Origin: Pseudoxanthomonas suwonensis 11-1
Lineage (GTDB): Bacteria > Pseudomonadota > Gammaproteobacteria > Xanthomonadales > Xanthomonadaceae
Assembly (NCBI RefSeq): GCF_000185965.1
Contig: NC_014924.1
Coordinates: 124,001 to 188,000 of the forward strand
Direction of reading: 5' to 3'
Length of the DNA stretch: 64,000 nucleotides
Within the stretch, counting starts at the first letter, position 1. Each line of letters begins with the position of its first letter. The notes under the pieces were generated by a model. It was not told the DNA's origin and made no database searches. It saw only the letters and a program-made list of their open reading frames with translations. Made by a program: the position numbers and the translations under genes. Positions 1 through 7,660 of the stretch are shown here, one piece after another.

Positions 1-885
1 GCGCGGCTGCGCGACGACAATCCCGACGAGCGCCAGAACCGCCGCAACCAGGTCGGCCTGTTCGAGCAGCAGGGCAACCGCCTGACCGGCGTGATCATGA
101 CCGCCGTCGGCGACTCGCGCGAGCTGGAAGGCGTGGTCCAGGGCAACCGCTTCTGGCTGTCGCACTTCAGCGGCCCAAGCCCGCGCCTGATCAAGGGCAC
201 GATCGACGAGGACGGCAACCTGCAGGGCGTGTCCGGCTCGGGCATCTACAACGTCGTGCGCTTCGAGGGCCGCAAGGACCCGGCGGCCGAGCTGCCCGAT
301 CCCTACCAGCTGACCTTCCTCAAGGACGGGCAGAAGCGCATCGACTTCAGCTTCCCCGACCTGCAGGGCCGGACCGTCTCGCTGCGCGACGACAAGTACA
401 GGGGCAAGGTGGTGATCGTCGAGGTGATCGGCACCTGGTGCCCGAACTGCACCGACCAGACCTACTTCCTCTCGCCCTGGTTCAAGCAGAACAGGCACCG
501 TGGGGTGGAAGCGGTGGCGGTGGCGTTCGAGCAGGAGGACAGCTTCGACTACTTCCAGAAGACCCTGGGCAAGTTCAGGCAGTACTTCGGCATCGAGTAC
601 GACATCGTGTTCGGCGGCATCGCCGACAAGAAGGTCGCCACCGAACGGCTGCAGGGCGTGAACTACATGGCCGCGTTCCCGACCACCTTCATCATCGACC
701 GCAAGGGCGAGGTGCGCGAGATCTACACCGGCTACACCGGCACCGTGACCGGCGCGTACCACGAGCAGTACGTGGCGAAGTTCAACGCCCTGCTCGACGA
801 GCTGCTGGCCGAGCCGGACCCGTATGCCGCCAGCGCCGACCAGGCCCCGGCCGGTACCGCCGCCACGGTCGCGGCCGCGTACTGA
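1..885 (+). CDS. Thioredoxin-like (TlpA/peroxiredoxin-fold) protein, 5' truncated
   Basis: The reading frame is open from the first base, so the true start lies upstream of the window; the GTG at 91 and ATG at 97 are internal. The last 200 or so residues form a thioredoxin/AhpC-TSA-like domain. It has the redox motif WCPNC (visible residues about 147 and 150) after a VVIVEVIGTWC strand, and a cis-Pro region AAFPTTFII. The preceding part looks like a beta-rich TlpA-type N-terminal domain. It is probably a periplasmic thiol oxidoreductase. A DsbD-alpha-like protein, a di-heme peroxidase and DsbD follow on the same strand, which places it in an envelope redox operon. The substrate is unknown and the tail is Ala-rich. 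Confidence 0.75.
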   Translation, partial: ARLRDDNPDERQNRRNQVGLFEQQGNRLTGVIMTAVGDSRELEGVVQGNRFWLSHFSGPSPRLIKGTIDEDGNLQGVSGSGIYNVVRFEGRKDPAAELPDPYQLTFLKDGQKRIDFSFPDLQGRTVSLRDDKYRGKVVIVEVIGTWCPNCTDQTYFLSPWFKQNRHRGVEAVAVAFEQEDSFDYFQKTLGKFRQYFGIEYDIVFGGIADKKVATERLQGVNYMAAFPTTFIIDRKGEVREIYTGYTGTVTGAYHEQYVAKFNALLDELLAEPDPYAASADQAPAGTAATVAAAY

Positions 886-937
886 CGGCGACCCGCCTGC
901 CGCCTGCGCGGCGGCAGGCGCATGCAACGAGGAACCC

Positions 938-1414
938 ATGATGTGGCATTGGAAACAGGCCGTCGCCGGCCTGCTGCTGGGCGCGCTCGCCCTGGCGACG
1001 CCGGCGCTGGCCCAGGAAGAGGTGGACCTGGACTGGCAGTGGCGGGCCGAACCGGTCGCCGGTGCACCCGGCGAAGTGGAGCTGGTGGCCACCGCGCCGA
1101 TCCGCCAGGGCTGGATCGTCTACGCCTCCGGCTTCGATGCCGGCGACTTCGGCCCGCGCCCGGCGAAGCTGGTGGTCGAGGCCGGCGGCGAGCCGCTGCA
1201 GCCGCTGCGCTCCGAAGGCGCGCAGTCGCGCAGCGACCGCAACTTCGCCGGCGAGTACAGCTACACCTACTTCGCCGGGCAGGCGACCTTCCGCCAGCGC
1301 GTGCGCCTGGATGCGGGCGCGCGCCAGGTGCGCGGCACCCTGGCCGGCCAGAGCTGCCGCGAGGCCAGCGGCCTGTGCACCCTGTTCAACGCCCCGTTCG
1401 CCGTCGTCCCGTGA
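938..1414 (+). CDS. Stand-alone DsbD N-terminal (alpha) domain-like secreted protein
   Basis: This 158-residue protein has a signal peptide ending near ALA (residues 24-26) and then one beta-sandwich domain. Its Cys pair GQSC-x6-C near the C-terminus resembles the CHEAEPLVC pair in the alpha domain of the full DsbD encoded downstream. In DsbD the alpha domain receives electrons from the membrane domain and passes them to DsbC/DsbG-type partners, so a free copy could be an extra shuttle partner; that role is inferred. Two ATGs (938 and 941) follow a GAGG ribosome site at 929-932. The stop overlaps the next start (TGATG at 1412-1416), indicating translational coupling. Confidence 0.7.
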   Translation: MMWHWKQAVAGLLLGALALATPALAQEEVDLDWQWRAEPVAGAPGEVELVATAPIRQGWIVYASGFDAGDFGPRPAKLVVEAGGEPLQPLRSEGAQSRSDRNFAGEYSYTYFAGQATFRQRVRLDAGARQVRGTLAGQSCREASGLCTLFNAPFAVVP

Positions 1415-2454
1415 TGCATGCCGCCGCCCCCTCGAACCGCCGCCGGCGTGCATCCACGCATGGATTGCGCCTGGCCCTGGGGCTCGGCCTGGCCGGCGTG
1501 GTGCTGGCGGCGATGCCCTGGCTGGCTTCGGGCGCCGCCGGCACCGCCGCCCCGGTGGATGCCGGCGGCGTGGCCGCGCTGCGGATCGCGCTGGGCGAGC
1601 GCCTGTTCTTCGAGCCGCTGCTGTCCTCCGACCGCAGCGTCAGCTGTGCGTCCTGCCACAAGCCCGAGTACGCCTTCGCCGACAACGTGCCGCTGAGCCG
1701 CGGCGTCGCCGGGCGACTGGGCCGGCGCAACACCCCCGCCGTGCTCAATACCGCCGCGCGCACCTCGATGTTCTGGGACGGCCGCGCCGAGACCCTGGAG
1801 GAGCAGGCGATCTTCCCGATCGAGAACCCGGTGGAGATGGACCTGCCTGTCGCGCAGGCGCTGGAGCGGCTCAACGCCGATCCCGGCTACCGCGAGGCCT
1901 TCCAGGCCGCCTACGGCGGACCGGCCACCGCGCGCAGCCTGGGCCGCGCCCTGGCCGCCTACCAGAAGACGCTGGAATCGGGCGATTCGCCCTACGACCG
2001 CTACGCGCGCGGCGACGACCTGGCGATCAGCGAGTCCGCGCGGCGCGGACGCATGCTGTTCATCGGCAAGGGCAAGTGCGCCGACTGCCATTCCGGCGAG
2101 GACTTCACCTCCGACCGTTTCCGCAACATCGGCCTGTTCAACGGCAGCGCGCTGTCCGACCGCGGCCGCGGCGAGGTCACCGGCAACCCGGCCGACGACG
2201 GCCAGTTCAAGGTGCCCTCGCTGCGCAACGTCGCGGTGACCGCGCCGTACATGCACAACGGCATGTTCGCCACCCTGCGCGAGGTGCTGGACTACTACAA
2301 CGATCCGGACCGGATCGTGCCCGACGCGCACGGCCGCGATGCCACGATGCCCGGCTCGCTGGGCCTGGCCCCGCAGGACCTCGACGACCTCGAGGCCTTC
2401 CTGGTGGCGCTGACCGACGAGCGTTACGCGCCGCTGCTGGATGCACGTCGATGA
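1414..2454 (+). CDS. Di-heme cytochrome c peroxidase (CcpA/MauG family)
   Basis: The protein has 346 residues. After an N-terminal hydrophobic segment (about 17-40), it carries two CxxCH c-heme motifs: CASCH at 78-82 and CADCH at 222-226. The family motif MHNGMFATL follows the second heme. This layout is typical of bacterial di-heme peroxidases, which reduce H2O2 in the periplasm with electrons from small c-type cytochromes; MauG relatives instead oxidise protein side chains. It overlaps the upstream stop by TGATG and the dsbD start by ATGA (2451-2454), so it is translated within the thiol-redox operon. DsbD is also needed for cytochrome c maturation, which fits the context. Peroxidase versus MauG-like chemistry cannot be settled from sequence alone. 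Confidence 0.88.
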   Translation: MHAAAPSNRRRRASTHGLRLALGLGLAGVVLAAMPWLASGAAGTAAPVDAGGVAALRIALGERLFFEPLLSSDRSVSCASCHKPEYAFADNVPLSRGVAGRLGRRNTPAVLNTAARTSMFWDGRAETLEEQAIFPIENPVEMDLPVAQALERLNADPGYREAFQAAYGGPATARSLGRALAAYQKTLESGDSPYDRYARGDDLAISESARRGRMLFIGKGKCADCHSGEDFTSDRFRNIGLFNGSALSDRGRGEVTGNPADDGQFKVPSLRNVAVTAPYMHNGMFATLREVLDYYNDPDRIVPDAHGRDATMPGSLGLAPQDLDDLEAFLVALTDERYAPLLDARR

Positions 2455-4274
2455 GCGCGGCCGCCATTGCCCGGGCCATGCGTGTGCGCTGGCTGGTGGC
2501 CGTTGTATTGCTGGCCGGCACCGTGGTCCCGTCGCTGCGTGCGCAGGACATCGACCAGTCCTCGCTGCTGCCGGTGGAACAGGCCTTCGCGCTGGATGCG
2601 CGGCTGCAGTCGTCGTCCCTGCTGCGCCTGCACTGGCGGGTGGCCGACGACTACTACCTCTACCGCGAACGCATCCAGGTGCGCGCGCTGGACGATGCGC
2701 CGCAGCCGCGACTGCGGCTGCCGCCGGGCGTGGCCAAGGACGATCCGGACTTCGGGCCGGTCGAGGTCTACCGCGGCGATGCAAGCGTCGAGGTCGCGCT
2801 GGTGGACGCGGTGGCGCAGGCCACGCGCCTGCGCGTGGTGGTCCAGGGCTGCCACGAGGCCGAGCCGCTGGTGTGCTATCCACCGCATGTGACCGTGCTG
2901 CGGATCGATGGCGGCGTGGTACAGGTGGAAGGCGCAGCGGATGCGGATGCCACGGTCGCCACTGCCGCCACTGCCGCCACTGCCGCGGATGTCGCGGATG
3001 CCGGGGTGGCGGACGCGACGCAAACCGCGTCCGCCGGCCCCGCCGTCGCCACCAGCGGATCGACCGTGGCGGTGCTGCTGCTGTCGGCGGTGCTGGGCGG
3101 CCTGCTGCTCAACCTGATGCCCTGCGTGCTGCCGGTGCTGTCGCTGAAGGTGCTGTCGCTGGCCGGATCCGGCGGCTCGCCGCGGCATGCGCGCCAGCGC
3201 GCGCTGGCCTATACCGGAGGCGTGCTGCTGGCCTTCGCCGCGCTCGGCACCATCGTGCTGGCCCTGCGCGGTGCCGGCCTGGCGGTGGGCTGGGGCTTCC
3301 AGCTGCAGCAGCCGGTGGTGGTCGCGTTCCTGGCCTACGTGATGCTGGCGCTGGGCCTGTCGCTGTCCGGCGTGGTCCTGTTCGCCACGCGCCTGGGAGG
3401 TGCCGGCCACGCGCTGGCCAGCCGCGACGGGCTGGCGGGCGACTTCTTCACCGGCGTGCTTGCGGTGGTCGTGGCCAGTCCCTGCACCGCGCCGTTCATG
3501 GGCGTGGCCCTGGCGGCGGCCTTCGCCCTGCCGGCGCCGGCCGCGCTGGGCGTGTTCCTGGCGCTGGGCCTTGGCCTGGCACTGCCGTTCCTGGTGGTGG
3601 GCTTCGTGCCGGCACTGGCCTCGCGCCTGCCGCGTCCGGGCGCGTGGATGGAAACGCTCAAGCAGGCACTGGCCTTCCCGTTGTACGCCACCGCGGCCTG
3701 GCTGGCCTGGGTGCTGGCGCGCCAGCACGGCAGCGATGCCCTGGCCTGGCTGCTGGGCGGCCTGCTGCTGCTGGCCCTGGCGCTGTGGGCAAGCGAACGC
3801 CTGCGCCATGCCGGCAACGGCCTGCCGCGCCTGGTCGCGCTGGCCCTGGCCCTGGTCGCGGCCTGGCCGCTGTGGCGGATCCACCAGCTCCCGGAGCCTG
3901 GCGCGCCACCGCAGCAGCACGCCAGCGATGCCAGCCGGCCGTACTCGCCGGAAGCGCTGCAGCTGGCACGTGCGCAGGGCCGCACCGTGTTCGTGAACAT
4001 GACCGCCGACTGGTGCGTGACCTGCAAGGCCAACGAGCGCCGGGTATTCGACCGCGCGCCGTTCCAGGCCGCGCTGGAACGCAACGACGCGCTCTACCTC
4101 AAGGGCGACTGGACCCGCATGGATCCGGCGATCACCGGCTTCCTGCGCGAGCACGGCGCGGTCGGCGTGCCGCTGTACGTGGTGTTCCGCCCCGGCGACC
4201 GCGCAGGCCAGGTGCTTTCCACCGTTCCCACCCAGGCCCAGGTTGAGGCCGCGCTGCAGGGAGATGCCTCATGA
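2451..4274 (+). CDS. dsbD: Thiol:disulfide interchange protein DsbD
   Basis: This 607-residue protein has the three-part DsbD design. A signal sequence and periplasmic alpha domain carry Cys134 and Cys142 (GCHEAEPLVC). An eight-helix membrane domain has the redox cysteines in LMPCVLP (Cys225) and ASPCTAP (Cys345). The C-terminal gamma thioredoxin domain has WCVTC (Cys522/525). It moves electrons from cytoplasmic thioredoxin to periplasmic thiol proteins. An Ala/Thr/Val-rich low-complexity linker (about residues 163-198) joins alpha to the membrane domain. The alpha cysteines are separated by seven residues, against five in E. coli as I recall it. The start overlaps the peroxidase stop, and the end overlaps the next thioredoxin gene (ATGA at 4271). 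A second in-frame ATG lies at 2478. Confidence 0.93.
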   Translation: MSAAAIARAMRVRWLVAVVLLAGTVVPSLRAQDIDQSSLLPVEQAFALDARLQSSSLLRLHWRVADDYYLYRERIQVRALDDAPQPRLRLPPGVAKDDPDFGPVEVYRGDASVEVALVDAVAQATRLRVVVQGCHEAEPLVCYPPHVTVLRIDGGVVQVEGAADADATVATAATAATAADVADAGVADATQTASAGPAVATSGSTVAVLLLSAVLGGLLLNLMPCVLPVLSLKVLSLAGSGGSPRHARQRALAYTGGVLLAFAALGTIVLALRGAGLAVGWGFQLQQPVVVAFLAYVMLALGLSLSGVVLFATRLGGAGHALASRDGLAGDFFTGVLAVVVASPCTAPFMGVALAAAFALPAPAALGVFLALGLGLALPFLVVGFVPALASRLPRPGAWMETLKQALAFPLYATAAWLAWVLARQHGSDALAWLLGGLLLLALALWASERLRHAGNGLPRLVALALALVAAWPLWRIHQLPEPGAPPQQHASDASRPYSPEALQLARAQGRTVFVNMTADWCVTCKANERRVFDRAPFQAALERNDALYLKGDWTRMDPAITGFLREHGAVGVPLYVVFRPGDRAGQVLSTVPTQAQVEAALQGDAS

Positions 4275-4771
4275 CCCGTCCGACCTCCCGCGCCCCCCGC
4301 GCCCCCCGCGCCGCGGCCTGGCTGGCGTTGCTGCTGTGCGCCGCATCGGCCTGGGCCGCCACGCCCGCAGGCAGCGGCAGCGCCGCGCCACCCGCGCTGG
4401 AGCAGTACCGCGGCCGGCCGGTGCTGGTGAACTGGTGGGCCACGTGGTGCGGCCCGTGCATCCGCGAGATGCCCGAGCTCGACGAATTCGCGCGCAGCCA
4501 GTCGGGCGCCGGCGCGGTGCAGGTGGTCGGCATCGCCCTGGACGAGGCCGCCAACGTCGATGCGTACCTGGCCAGGCGGCCGGTGCGCTATCCGGTGCTG
4601 GTCGAGGCGGTCGAGTACGGCGAAAGCGGCAGCTCGGCCGGCTACGGCAACCGTCACGGCGTGCTGCCGTACTCGGTCCTGCTCGATGCGCGCGGCCGCG
4701 TGGTGCGCAGCAAGGCCGGTCCGCTCACCGCCGCCGAACTTGCGTCCTGGCAGGCGGCGCTGCCGCGCTGA
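4271..4771 (+). CDS. TlpA-like periplasmic thioredoxin
   Basis: The protein has 166 residues: a signal peptide (hydrophobic core about 16-29), then a compact thioredoxin fold with WWATWCGPC (Cys60/Cys63) and the cis-Pro loop VLPYSVLLD. TlpA/ResA-type proteins reduce disulfides in apocytochrome c or other envelope clients and are recharged by DsbD, whose gene overlaps this one by 4 nt. That overlap supports a direct functional pairing. It may serve the di-heme peroxidase encoded upstream, but this is inferred. Confidence 0.88.
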   Translation: MTRPTSRAPRAPRAAAWLALLLCAASAWAATPAGSGSAAPPALEQYRGRPVLVNWWATWCGPCIREMPELDEFARSQSGAGAVQVVGIALDEAANVDAYLARRPVRYPVLVEAVEYGESGSSAGYGNRHGVLPYSVLLDARGRVVRSKAGPLTAAELASWQAALPR

Positions 4772-4810
4772 CCGTCCATTCCCGTTCCAACTTCCTTCCG
4801 GAGACCTGCA

Positions 4811-5389
4811 ATGAAGACGCTGCGCCTGCTCGCTGCCCCGCTGCTGCTCGCCCTTGCCGCCGGTGCCACCGCCGCGCCGGTGACCTACACCATCGACCCC
4901 ACCCACACCGACGTGCTGGTGAGCTGGGACTACCTGGGCTTTGCCAAGCCTTCGGCACGGCTGGAAGCCAGCGGCACCGTGGTCTACGACGCCGCCAGCC
5001 CGGGCACCTCGAAGGTCGACGTGGTGCTGCCGCTGGCCAGTTTCGACGGCCATGTCGACCGCCTCAACCAGCGCGTGCAGCGCGAGGACTACTTCGATGC
5101 CGGACGCTTCCCGGAGGCGCGCTTCACCAGCCGTTCGGTGCGCGTCGACGGCGACCGCCTGCGCGTGGCCGGCGACCTGACCCTGCGCGGCGTGACCAGG
5201 CCGGTCGAACTGGAAGCGGTGGTGACGCGCGCCGCCAACCATCCGGCGAAGAACACGCCGGCGCTGGGCGTGGCCGCCAGTACCCGCATCCGCCGCAGCG
5301 AGTTCGGCCTGGTGCAGCAGCTGCCCAATATCGGCGACGAGCTGGAGATCCGGATCCAGCTGGTGGCGCTGGCCGGCGGGGCGCAGTGA
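4811..5389 (+). CDS. YceI family periplasmic lipocalin-like protein
   Basis: This 192-residue protein has a signal peptide (cleavage near AAPVTYTIDP) and a full YceI domain: TYTIDPTHTDVLVSWDYLGF at the start, a DGHVDRLNQRVQREDYFDA segment, and an R-x-x-FGL segment near the end. YceI proteins are beta-barrels that bind isoprenoid-type lipids such as polyprenyl or ubiquinone-like molecules in the periplasm. The ribosome site is GGAGA about 8 nt before ATG 4811. Its stop TGA overlaps the GTG start of the next peroxiredoxin gene. Together with the peroxiredoxin and di-heme peroxidase, it suggests protection of envelope lipids or quinones from oxidants. Confidence 0.9.
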   Translation: MKTLRLLAAPLLLALAAGATAAPVTYTIDPTHTDVLVSWDYLGFAKPSARLEASGTVVYDAASPGTSKVDVVLPLASFDGHVDRLNQRVQREDYFDAGRFPEARFTSRSVRVDGDRLRVAGDLTLRGVTRPVELEAVVTRAANHPAKNTPALGVAASTRIRRSEFGLVQQLPNIGDELEIRIQLVALAGGAQ

Positions 5390-5928
5390 ACCGGCGCACC
5401 CGCCGCGGCTGGGCCAGCGCCTGCCTGCTGGCGCTGGTGGCGCTGGCCGGCATGGCCCCCGCCTCCGGCGGGCCGGAGGCCGGTGCACCCGCCCCGGGCT
5501 TCGCCCTGCAGGACCAGTACGGACGCGTGCACCGGCTGGAGGATTACCGCGGTGGCTGGCTGGTCCTGTACTTCTATCCCAGGGCGTTCACCCCCGGCTG
5601 CACCGGCCAGGCCTGCGCCTTCCGCGACGACATCGTCGCCCTGCGCCGCGCCGGGGCGAAGGTGGTCGGGGTAAGCCTGGACGAGGTCGCGGCGCAGGCC
5701 GCGTTCGCCGCCGAGTACCAGGTGCCGTTCCCGCTGCTGTCCGACGCCGATGGCGAGACCGCACGCCGCTACGGCGTGCTGGAGCAGCGCGGCGACCGCA
5801 GCTTCAGCCGGCGCGAGACCTTCCTGGTCGATGCCGGCGGCACGGTGGTGCACCGCTACCGCGACGTGGATCCCGGGCGCAACGTCCAGCAGGTGCTGGA
5901 AGACATCCGCCGCGCCAGCGGCGGCTGA
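5386..5928 (+). CDS. PrxQ/Bcp-type peroxiredoxin with signal sequence
   Basis: I chose the GTG at 5386 because it overlaps the upstream TGA (GTGA) and gives an N-terminal basic and hydrophobic segment, so the 180-residue protein is probably exported or membrane-anchored. The peroxiredoxin motif FYPRAFTPGCTGQAC carries a peroxidatic Cys72 and a resolving Cys77, the five-residue spacing typical of 2-Cys PrxQ. PrxQ enzymes reduce hydroperoxides using thioredoxin. The thioredoxin-like proteins and DsbD of the same operon are plausible reductants. This is the last gene of the operon, and a 42-bp tandem repeat array lies downstream. Confidence 0.9.
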   Translation: MNRRTRRGWASACLLALVALAGMAPASGGPEAGAPAPGFALQDQYGRVHRLEDYRGGWLVLYFYPRAFTPGCTGQACAFRDDIVALRRAGAKVVGVSLDEVAAQAAFAAEYQVPFPLLSDADGETARRYGVLEQRGDRSFSRRETFLVDAGGTVVHRYRDVDPGRNVQQVLEDIRRASGG

Positions 5929-5998
5929 GCCGGGCCGGGCGCAGGTCCGGTACTGCCCGCGGGATCGTTCCAGCCGGTACCGCCATCTCCACGCGGTC

Positions 5999-6038
5999 CA
6001 CGGAGCCGCCCTGCGGTCGCTGGTTGCAGGGCTCCGTG
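5999..6038 (+). terminator. Hairpin downstream of the redox operon
   Basis: CACGGAGC (5999-6006) pairs with GCTCCGTG (6031-6038). An inner stem CCCTGC/GCAGGG (6009-6014/6026-6031) competes for the boundary base. It lies 70 nt after the peroxiredoxin stop and has no T-tract, so terminator function is only a guess. Confidence 0.35.
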
Positions 6039-6058
6039 CCGGGGAAGGTGCCGGATCA

Positions 6059-6310
6059 TTCCGTTGGACAAATTTTCATCAACGGAGAGCCCGGGAATGA
6101 TTCCGTTGGACAAATTTTCACCATTGATGAGTGTCTGATTCCTTCCGTTGGACAAAATTTCACCAACGGAGAGCATCCGATTCCTTCCGATGGACAAAAA
6201 TTCATCAACGGAAGGTTTCCGATTCATTCGGTTGGACAAATTTTCATCAACGGAAAGCCCCGGATTCATTCGGTTGGACAAAATTTGTCCATCGATGAGT
6301 ATCCGGTTCC
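6059..6310. repeat. Six tandem 42-bp repeats with internal inverted repeat
   Basis: Units start at 6059, 6101, 6143, 6185, 6227 and 6269, so the period is exactly 42 bp, with sequence drift between units. Units 1 and 3 contain a perfect inverted repeat TCCGTTG-13 nt-CAACGGA (6060-6086 and 6144-6170). Units 4 and 5 have it with one or two mismatches, and the right arm is lost in units 2 and 6. Unit 6 instead carries the near-palindrome at 6276-6290. The block is clearly AT-richer than its surroundings. It lies between the 3' ends of two convergent genes. All frames stay open because 42 is a multiple of 3. The 484-bp gap 5929-6412 holds no convincing gene. Confidence 0.92.
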
Positions 6311-6412
6311 ATTCCTGGGCAGGAACTGGCCGGTGGCAGGCCACCACCCGGCATCCATCCCAGCTTGGTAGCAGCGCCCGCCAGCCTGCGGCCCCGCTGG
6401 CCGCGATCGGTC

Positions 6413-7396
6413 TCAGCGCCGCCGCCGCAGCAGGGTGCCGGCCTCGCGCCAGTGCGGCACCGGCCAGGCCGGGGCTTCCTCGCCTTCCACCACCCGGCGC
6501 ACGTCGCGCACGTCGGCACCGACCATCCTGGCGACCAGGTCGGCGGTGTAGTCGCGCAGCAGGCGGTCGCGGCGCAGCAGCAGCCAGGCGGTGCAGGTCG
6601 GCAGCAGGTGCCCGGCGTCCAGCACCACCAGGTCCTCGCCCTGGATCGATTCCAGCGCCATCTCGGCGACGACGCCGATGCCCAGGCCGCTGCGTACGTA
6701 GGTGGCGATCAGGTCGGCGTCGCGCGCGGTGACCGCGACCTCCGGCTCCAGGCCGGCAGCGCGGAACGCGCGCTGCAGCGAGGAGCCGGATTCGCGGCTG
6801 GATTCGTAGCTCACCAGCGGGTAGTGGACCAGGTCGTCGAGCTGCAGCGGCCGCCCCAGACGGGTCAGCCGGTGGCGCGCAGGCACCACCACCACGCGCT
6901 CCCAGTGGTAGAGCGGCAGGCACACGTCGCCCGGCGGCGGATCGCCGCTGCTGCTGACGATGGCCAGGTCCGCCTCGCCGCGGCCCAGGCGCGCGATCGA
7001 TTCGGCATCGCCGCCCGGCGCCAGGTGCATGGCCACCTGCGGATAGCCGCGCTTGAGCGCGGCCAGCACCGGCGGCAGCACGTGGCGGGCCTGGGTGTGG
7101 GTGGTCGCGATATGCAGCTCGCCCGTCTCCCGGCGCAGGTTCTCGCTCAGCGCGCGGATGTTGGCCGCGTGCGCCAGCAGCGGGCGCGCATGTTCCAGCA
7201 CCCGCTCGGCCGCCGGCGTCAGCGCGGTCAGGCTGCGCGCGCGGCGGGTGAACAGGAGGAAGCCCAGTTCCTCCTCCAGCTGCTTGATCTGCTTGGACAG
7301 GCCCGACTGGGTGGCGTGCACCTTGCGCGCGGCAAGGGTGATGTTGAGCCCGGCATCGACGATGGCGGCGAAATAGCGCAGCTGGGTGAGGGTCAT
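6413..7396 (-). CDS. CysB-like LysR family transcriptional regulator
   Basis: The chosen start MTLTQLRYF at 7396 gives 327 residues, the length usual for CysB/Cbl proteins. An N-terminal winged helix-turn-helix (about 1-60, LNITLAARKVHATQSGLSKQIK) is followed by an effector domain beginning ATTHTQARHVLPPVL, which closely matches the CysB signature. In enterobacteria CysB activates sulfur assimilation genes with N-acetylserine as inducer; the targets here are not in view. Its sulfur and thiol theme fits the neighbouring redox operon. Its 3' end faces the 42-bp repeat array. A longer upstream extension is possible but lacks homology-like sequence. Confidence 0.85.
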   Translation of the reverse strand: MTLTQLRYFAAIVDAGLNITLAARKVHATQSGLSKQIKQLEEELGFLLFTRRARSLTALTPAAERVLEHARPLLAHAANIRALSENLRRETGELHIATTHTQARHVLPPVLAALKRGYPQVAMHLAPGGDAESIARLGRGEADLAIVSSSGDPPPGDVCLPLYHWERVVVVPARHRLTRLGRPLQLDDLVHYPLVSYESSRESGSSLQRAFRAAGLEPEVAVTARDADLIATYVRSGLGIGVVAEMALESIQGEDLVVLDAGHLLPTCTAWLLLRRDRLLRDYTADLVARMVGADVRDVRRVVEGEEAPAWPVPHWREAGTLLRRRR

Positions 7397-7525
7397 TGCG
7401 GGCACGGCATCCGTGGGAGCGCCGTGGCCGAGTCTGTCATGGCACCGGCGGCGCGGGCCGCGGCGCGCCATGCGCGATCCTCATGAGCAAATAAGCGGCG
7501 CGCCTATGCGCTTTGCCGGCGCCGC

Positions 7526-7556
7526 GAAAAGAAGAAGCCCGGCGCTAGGCCGGGCT
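7526..7556 (-). terminator. Intrinsic terminator of ax21
   Basis: AGCCCGGC (7536-7543) and GCCGGGCT (7549-7556) form an 8-bp stem with loop GCTAG. On the minus strand the stem is followed by a T-rich run (TCTTCTTTTC, towards 7526). This is a good rho-independent terminator for the minus-strand ax21 transcript. Confidence 0.75.
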
Positions 7557-7564
7557 CCGGGGGT

Positions 7565-7594
7565 GCTGGCGTGGGGGAGGGGGAACACGCCAGC
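7565..7594 (-). repeat. Second 3'-UTR hairpin of ax21
   Basis: GCTGGCGTG (7565-7573) pairs perfectly with CACGCCAGC (7586-7594) around a 12-nt purine-rich loop. It lies between the ax21 stop and its terminator. Confidence 0.7.
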
Positions 7595-7602
7595 GCCGCA
7601 TT

Positions 7603-7642
7603 GCAGGACGGGTCGGGGGAGAGAGAGACCACCCCGTCCTGC
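7603..7642 (-). repeat. First 3'-UTR hairpin of ax21
   Basis: GCAGGACGGG (7603-7612) pairs perfectly over 10 bp with CCCGTCCTGC (7633-7642). It begins about 19 nt after the ax21 stop codon on the minus strand. Confidence 0.7.
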
Positions 7643-7660
7643 CGCGGACCTTGCAGTGGG

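Noticed and set aside
6059-6310. CRISPR-like array
   Set aside because: The units abut directly and drift as whole 42-bp blocks; there are no unique spacers and no cas genes.
6024-6371. Reading frame through the 42-bp repeats giving a 14-residue peptide repeat
   Set aside because: It begins at TTG without a ribosome site, the other frames on both strands are equally open because the period is a multiple of 3, and substitutions show no bias to third codon positions.
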